Positions 61,017 through 64,000 of a stretch of DNA of 64,000 bases are shown here, piece after piece. The DNA is from Phyllobacterium sp. 21LDTY02-6. GTDB taxonomy: Bacteria > Pseudomonadota > Alphaproteobacteria > Rhizobiales > Rhizobiaceae. How positions within the stretch are numbered: the first letter of the stretch is position 1; each line of letters begins with the position of its first letter. A program made the position numbers and the translations under genes. The notes below the pieces were generated by a model. It made no database searches and had not been told where the DNA came from. It saw nothing but the letters and a program-made list of their open reading frames with translations. The DNA is taken from the NCBI RefSeq assembly GCF_023554255.2, contig NZ_JAMJWD020000002.1, forward strand, positions 248,001 through 312,000, given 5' to 3'.

Positions 61017-61918
61017 CCAGAATTCTCGTTCTGGGCGCCGGTGGGATGCTCGGCCATACACTTTTCCGCCACCTGGCCATGAATACAACATATGAGGTTC
61101 ATGGCACGGTCCGGGGGGGTGCGACCATGCCCGATAGCCATACGGCGACCTTGCATGGGGTGGACACCTTGCACGGCCATGTTGATGTTCTCGACCGCGG
61201 AACGCTCCTGGCTACGCTCGATGCGATAAGACCAGAAGTCATTCTGAATTGTGTTGGTCTTATCAAGCAGCGAGAATCGTCCTTGAATGTGGAGGAGGCT
61301 ATCGCGATCAATGCCTTGTTGCCTCATCAATTGGCGGGTTGGTGCAACGCACATGGTTCACGCCTGATCCACTTCTCAACGGATTGTGTCTTTGCGGGCG
61401 ATCGCGGCGATTACCGGGAAGCCGACCACGCCGATGCGGACGATCTGTACGGCCGGTCCAAATATCTCGGAGAAGTAAATTACGGCAGGCATCTGACCAT
61501 ACGGACATCGCTGATCGGGCATGAGTTGACCAATCATCTAAGTCTCGTGGACTGGTTCCTCGGCGCCAAGGCACCTGTTTCAGGTTATGCTCAAGTTGTC
61601 TTTTCGGGACTTCCCACGATCGAGATCGCACATATAATCCAAAATTATATTTTACCGCATGATGATTTGTGCGGTCTTTATCACCTAAGTGCCGCGCCAA
61701 TCGACAAGGACCGCTTACTTCGATTGATTGCGTCTGCCTACAGCCGTCAAACGCAAGTCTTGCGCAGTGACCATCCCCGCCTGGACCGCTCGCTGAACTC
61801 GGAACCCCTTCGACACGAACTGAACTATAGTCCGCCTAGCTGGGAAAAGCTGATCGCAGACATGCATTCAGACTACATTCGGCACTACAGCGCTGTTCGC
61901 GAAGAGGCGGTGTCGTAG
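61013..61918 (+). CDS. fnlB: UDP-sugar 4-reductase (FnlB/WbjC type)
   Basis: A 301-residue SDR of the dTDP-4-dehydrorhamnose-reductase-like group. NAD(P) motif ILVLGAGGMLGHTLFRHL; the catalytic Ser/Tyr/Lys are near HFSTDCVFAGDRGDY and DDLYGRSKYLGE. It reduces the 4-keto intermediate made by FnlA. Its start overlaps fnlA by 4 bases, and fnlC follows 2 bases later. Confidence 0.88.
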   Translation: MTRILVLGAGGMLGHTLFRHLAMNTTYEVHGTVRGGATMPDSHTATLHGVDTLHGHVDVLDRGTLLATLDAIRPEVILNCVGLIKQRESSLNVEEAIAINALLPHQLAGWCNAHGSRLIHFSTDCVFAGDRGDYREADHADADDLYGRSKYLGEVNYGRHLTIRTSLIGHELTNHLSLVDWFLGAKAPVSGYAQVVFSGLPTIEIAHIIQNYILPHDDLCGLYHLSAAPIDKDRLLRLIASAYSRQTQVLRSDHPRLDRSLNSEPLRHELNYSPPSWEKLIADMHSDYIRHYSAVREEAVS

Positions 61919-61920
61919 CA

Positions 61921-63045
61921 ATGAAGAAACTCAAGGTGATGACAATCCTGGGCACCAGGCCCGAGATCATCAGACTATCCCGCATCATTCCGCTGCTTGA
62001 TGAGTTCTGCGACCACACTATCGTGCATACGGGTCAAAATCATGATTACGAATTGAATGAAGTGTTCTTCCAGCAATTACAATTGCGAAGGCCTGATCAT
62101 TTCCTTGACGCAGCCCGCGAAACGCCTGCGGCGACGATAGGCCGGGTGATTTCCGCGATCGACCCGTTGCTGGAGAAGGAAATGCCCGAAGCTGTTTTGA
62201 TTCTCGGCGATACGAACAGTGCTCTTGCAGCCATTGCGGTCAAACGACGCAAGATTCCGATATTCCATATGGAAGCCGGCAATCGCAGTTTTGATCAAAG
62301 AGTTCCCGAAGAGATCAACCGTCGGATTGTCGATCAAATTTCGGATATCAATCTCACCTATAGCGACATTGCGCGTGAGTATCTTCTGCGCGAAGGCACG
62401 CCACCCGACCGTGTCATCAAGACAGGTAGCCCGCTTGGCGAGGTGCTGAACCATTATCGCGAACGGATAGAAGCCTCTACCGTGCTGCAGGATCTGGACC
62501 TGCAAGCCGGTGAATTCTATCTGGTCAGTGCGCATCGCGAAGAGAATGTCGATAATCCGCGCCAACTGGTCCGTCTTGCGGAAATCCTCAATCATCTGGC
62601 GCTTGAGTGTAAAGTCATCGTCTCGACTCATCCGCGCACGCGCAAACGCATCGAGGAATTAGAGCTCAAATTCGCGCCAAACGTGCGCCTGTTGAAGCCG
62701 CTTGGATTCCTGGATTATGTCTGGTTGCAGATGAACGCGACAGCGATCCTGTCTGACAGCGGCACCATCACCGAAGAAACTTCCCTCCTCAATCTGCGGT
62801 CGCTCAACCTGCGTGAGGCCCACGAGCGCCCGGAAGGCATGGAAGAAGGAACAGTCATGATGGTCGGACTGAATCTGGATCGGGTGCTTCAAGGGCTGGC
62901 AATCTTGGAACGGCAACCCGCGGGAGAGAGGCGATCGCTACGTCTCGTACGCGACTATGACGTGGACAATGTCTCGCAGAAGGTGCTGCGCATTCTGCAC
63001 AGCTATACGAGTTATGTGAACAACTACGTCTGGCGAAAGGGATGA
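61921..63045 (+). CDS. fnlC: UDP-sugar C2-epimerase (FnlC/WbjD type)
   Basis: A 374-residue member of the UDP-GlcNAc 2-epimerase family, which gives UDP-N-acetyl-L-fucosamine. Conserved segments are ILGTRPEIIRLSRIIP, HTGQNHDYELNEVFF, AVLILGDTNSALAAI, EAGNRSFDQRVPEEINR and the C-terminal DSGTITEETSLL. It directly follows fnlB and overlaps little with the glycosyltransferase gene (4-base gap). Confidence 0.92.
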   Translation: MKKLKVMTILGTRPEIIRLSRIIPLLDEFCDHTIVHTGQNHDYELNEVFFQQLQLRRPDHFLDAARETPAATIGRVISAIDPLLEKEMPEAVLILGDTNSALAAIAVKRRKIPIFHMEAGNRSFDQRVPEEINRRIVDQISDINLTYSDIAREYLLREGTPPDRVIKTGSPLGEVLNHYRERIEASTVLQDLDLQAGEFYLVSAHREENVDNPRQLVRLAEILNHLALECKVIVSTHPRTRKRIEELELKFAPNVRLLKPLGFLDYVWLQMNATAILSDSGTITEETSLLNLRSLNLREAHERPEGMEEGTVMMVGLNLDRVLQGLAILERQPAGERRSLRLVRDYDVDNVSQKVLRILHSYTSYVNNYVWRKG

Positions 63046-63049
63046 AGGC

Positions 63050-64000
63050 ATGCGCCTCCTGATCCTCAGCCAATATTTCTGGCCTGAGAATTTTCGCATC
63101 AATGAACTCGCTGTCGAACTGGAACGGCGGGGACATGACGTATGCGTTCTGACCGGCCTGCCAAACTATCCCGACGGCAAGGTTTTCGCCGGGTTCCGGA
63201 AATCTCCGCATGAATGGAACAAGCTTGGCGATGTCGATATTGTCAGAGTGCCTCTTGTGCCGCGGGGTCGCCATTCGATCAGCCTCGTCGCCAACTATCT
63301 CAGTTTTGCCATGTCGGCAGCCATGCTCGGCGCCTGGAAGCTGCGGGGGCGTCCTTTCGATGCGGTTTTGGTCTATCAGGTGTCGCCAGCGACCATCGGA
63401 TTGCCAAGTGTCATACTACGATGGTTGAAGCGTGCGCCCACAGTGTTCTGGGTTCAGGATTTGTGGCCGGATACGCTGGCGGCGATGGGTGTGGTCCGAT
63501 CGCAGAAGGTCTTACGCTGGGTTGATCTCTTTCTTTCCTGGGTTTATCGGCACACGGACCATGTGCTTGGCCAATCGCAAGCCATTCTACCCCGCCTGAG
63601 GCAACAAGTGCCTGCCAATGTGCCGGTGAGTTATCTGCCAAATTGGGCGCCGGCCGCGGATGGAGCCGTAGATGCAGGTAGAGAGGCGGGAAAAAACGTC
63701 TTTCAGGTCTATTACCTAGGCAATATCGGTGACGCACAAGATTTCCCTACCGTAATTGATGCAATCTCGTCCCTGGCTCATCGTGACGATCTGCACTGGA
63801 ATTTCGTCGGTGACGGGAGATTGGCCGATTGGTTGAAGCAACAGTTGGAACAACGTCATCTGACGCATAGGGTGAGCATGCTGGGTAGTCATCCCTTGGA
63901 AGCGATGCCTCGCTTCTATCGCGCCGCCGATGCTCTCCTCGTTTCGCTAAAGGCCCAGCCATTGCTCTCGCTGACGGTTCCGAGCAAGGTTCAGGCTTAT
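63050..64000 (+). CDS. wbuB: GT4 glycosyltransferase, WbuB-like (cut by window end)
   Basis: The first 317 codons of a GT-B glycosyltransferase. It begins MRLLILSQYFWPENFRINELA with the Gly/Asn-rich donor-domain start of family 4, and later FQVYYLGNIGDAQDFPTVIDA and HWNFVGDGRLADWL mark the C-terminal nucleotide-sugar domain. The order fnlA-fnlB-fnlC-wbuB is that of L-FucNAc O-antigen clusters, where WbuB transfers L-FucNAc. The acceptor in this organism is unknown. Confidence 0.88.
   Translation, partial: MRLLILSQYFWPENFRINELAVELERRGHDVCVLTGLPNYPDGKVFAGFRKSPHEWNKLGDVDIVRVPLVPRGRHSISLVANYLSFAMSAAMLGAWKLRGRPFDAVLVYQVSPATIGLPSVILRWLKRAPTVFWVQDLWPDTLAAMGVVRSQKVLRWVDLFLSWVYRHTDHVLGQSQAILPRLRQQVPANVPVSYLPNWAPAADGAVDAGREAGKNVFQVYYLGNIGDAQDFPTVIDAISSLAHRDDLHWNFVGDGRLADWLKQQLEQRHLTHRVSMLGSHPLEAMPRFYRAADALLVSLKAQPLLSLTVPSKVQAY

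Noticed and set aside
1-64000. CRISPR array, prophage, insertion sequence or toxin-antitoxin locus
   Set aside because: I found no regularly spaced repeats, transposase, integrase or phage gene. The only antitoxin-like domain is the one fused to CoaBC, with no toxin gene beside it.

Overview
This window is a chromosomal segment of an alphaproteobacterium, most likely order Hyphomicrobiales (Rhizobiales; Rhizobiaceae/Phyllobacteriaceae/Brucellaceae type). The evidence is high GC with strong G/C third positions, a polyol (smo/mtlK) ABC operon, a DUF1127 protein, a UbiE-UbiB-CoaBC block, a PhoX phosphatase and an AbcR-like small RNA. I cannot name the genus from the sequence alone.

Layout. 1-6.3 kb: the end of glpK, a class A penicillin-binding protein, a tiny lipoprotein followed by an AbcR-type sRNA, a membrane acyltransferase, a short RNase D and an M20 peptidase. 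6.8-9.7 kb: polA. 9.7-19.3 kb: a polyol uptake and catabolism operon on the minus strand, running SelT-like protein, SorC-family regulator, substrate-binding protein, two permeases, ATPase, a 40-codon scar of the sorbitol dehydrogenase gene, mannitol dehydrogenase, HAD phosphatase and FGGY kinase. 19.5-22.7 kb: a DUF1127 peptide, a small lipoprotein, lepA and a DUF2239 gene behind twin TACCCGGGTA palindromes. 22.8-25.2 kb: a lower-GC orphan gene for a lipoprotein alpha/beta-hydrolase, probably acquired. 25.3-36 kb: phoX with a Pho box, a PLP-dependent dehydratase, HAD plus M14-type deacylase, pgi, a CoxG-like protein, a GMC oxidoreductase and a CPA1 antiporter.

36-43 kb: an acyl-CoA ligase with a histone-H1-like N-terminal tail, prfC, and a compact dut / PEP-mutase-family / HAD / trans-3-hydroxyproline dehydratase operon. 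43-44.5 kb: an ArsR regulator, apparently leaderless, with an SRPBCC partner, then a GNAT enzyme. 44.6-48.4 kb: ubiE-ubiB-coaBC, where CoaBC carries an N-terminal ribbon-helix-helix DNA-binding domain and its promoter carries four copies of a TGATTGCA element. 48.5-57.9 kb: nucleoside salvage (upp; deoA-punA-cdd) translationally coupled to a BMP-type nucleoside ABC transporter, with a Cys-to-Ser isochorismatase-fold protein inside the operon. 58-59.1 kb: msrA and a small membrane protein.

59.4-64 kb: tRNA-Ser(GGA) marks the edge of a surface-polysaccharide locus. After an AT-rich promoter region come fnlA-fnlB-fnlC (UDP-N-acetyl-L-fucosamine synthesis) and a WbuB-like glycosyltransferase cut by the window end. 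This order matches known L-FucNAc O-antigen clusters, and the locus is probably horizontally acquired.

The strongest leads are the RHH-CoaBC fusion with its repeat-bearing promoter, the in-frame deletion scar of the sorbitol dehydrogenase gene, the AbcR-like sRNA, the H1-tailed acyl-CoA ligase and the catalytic-residue swap in the nucleoside operon hydrolase.
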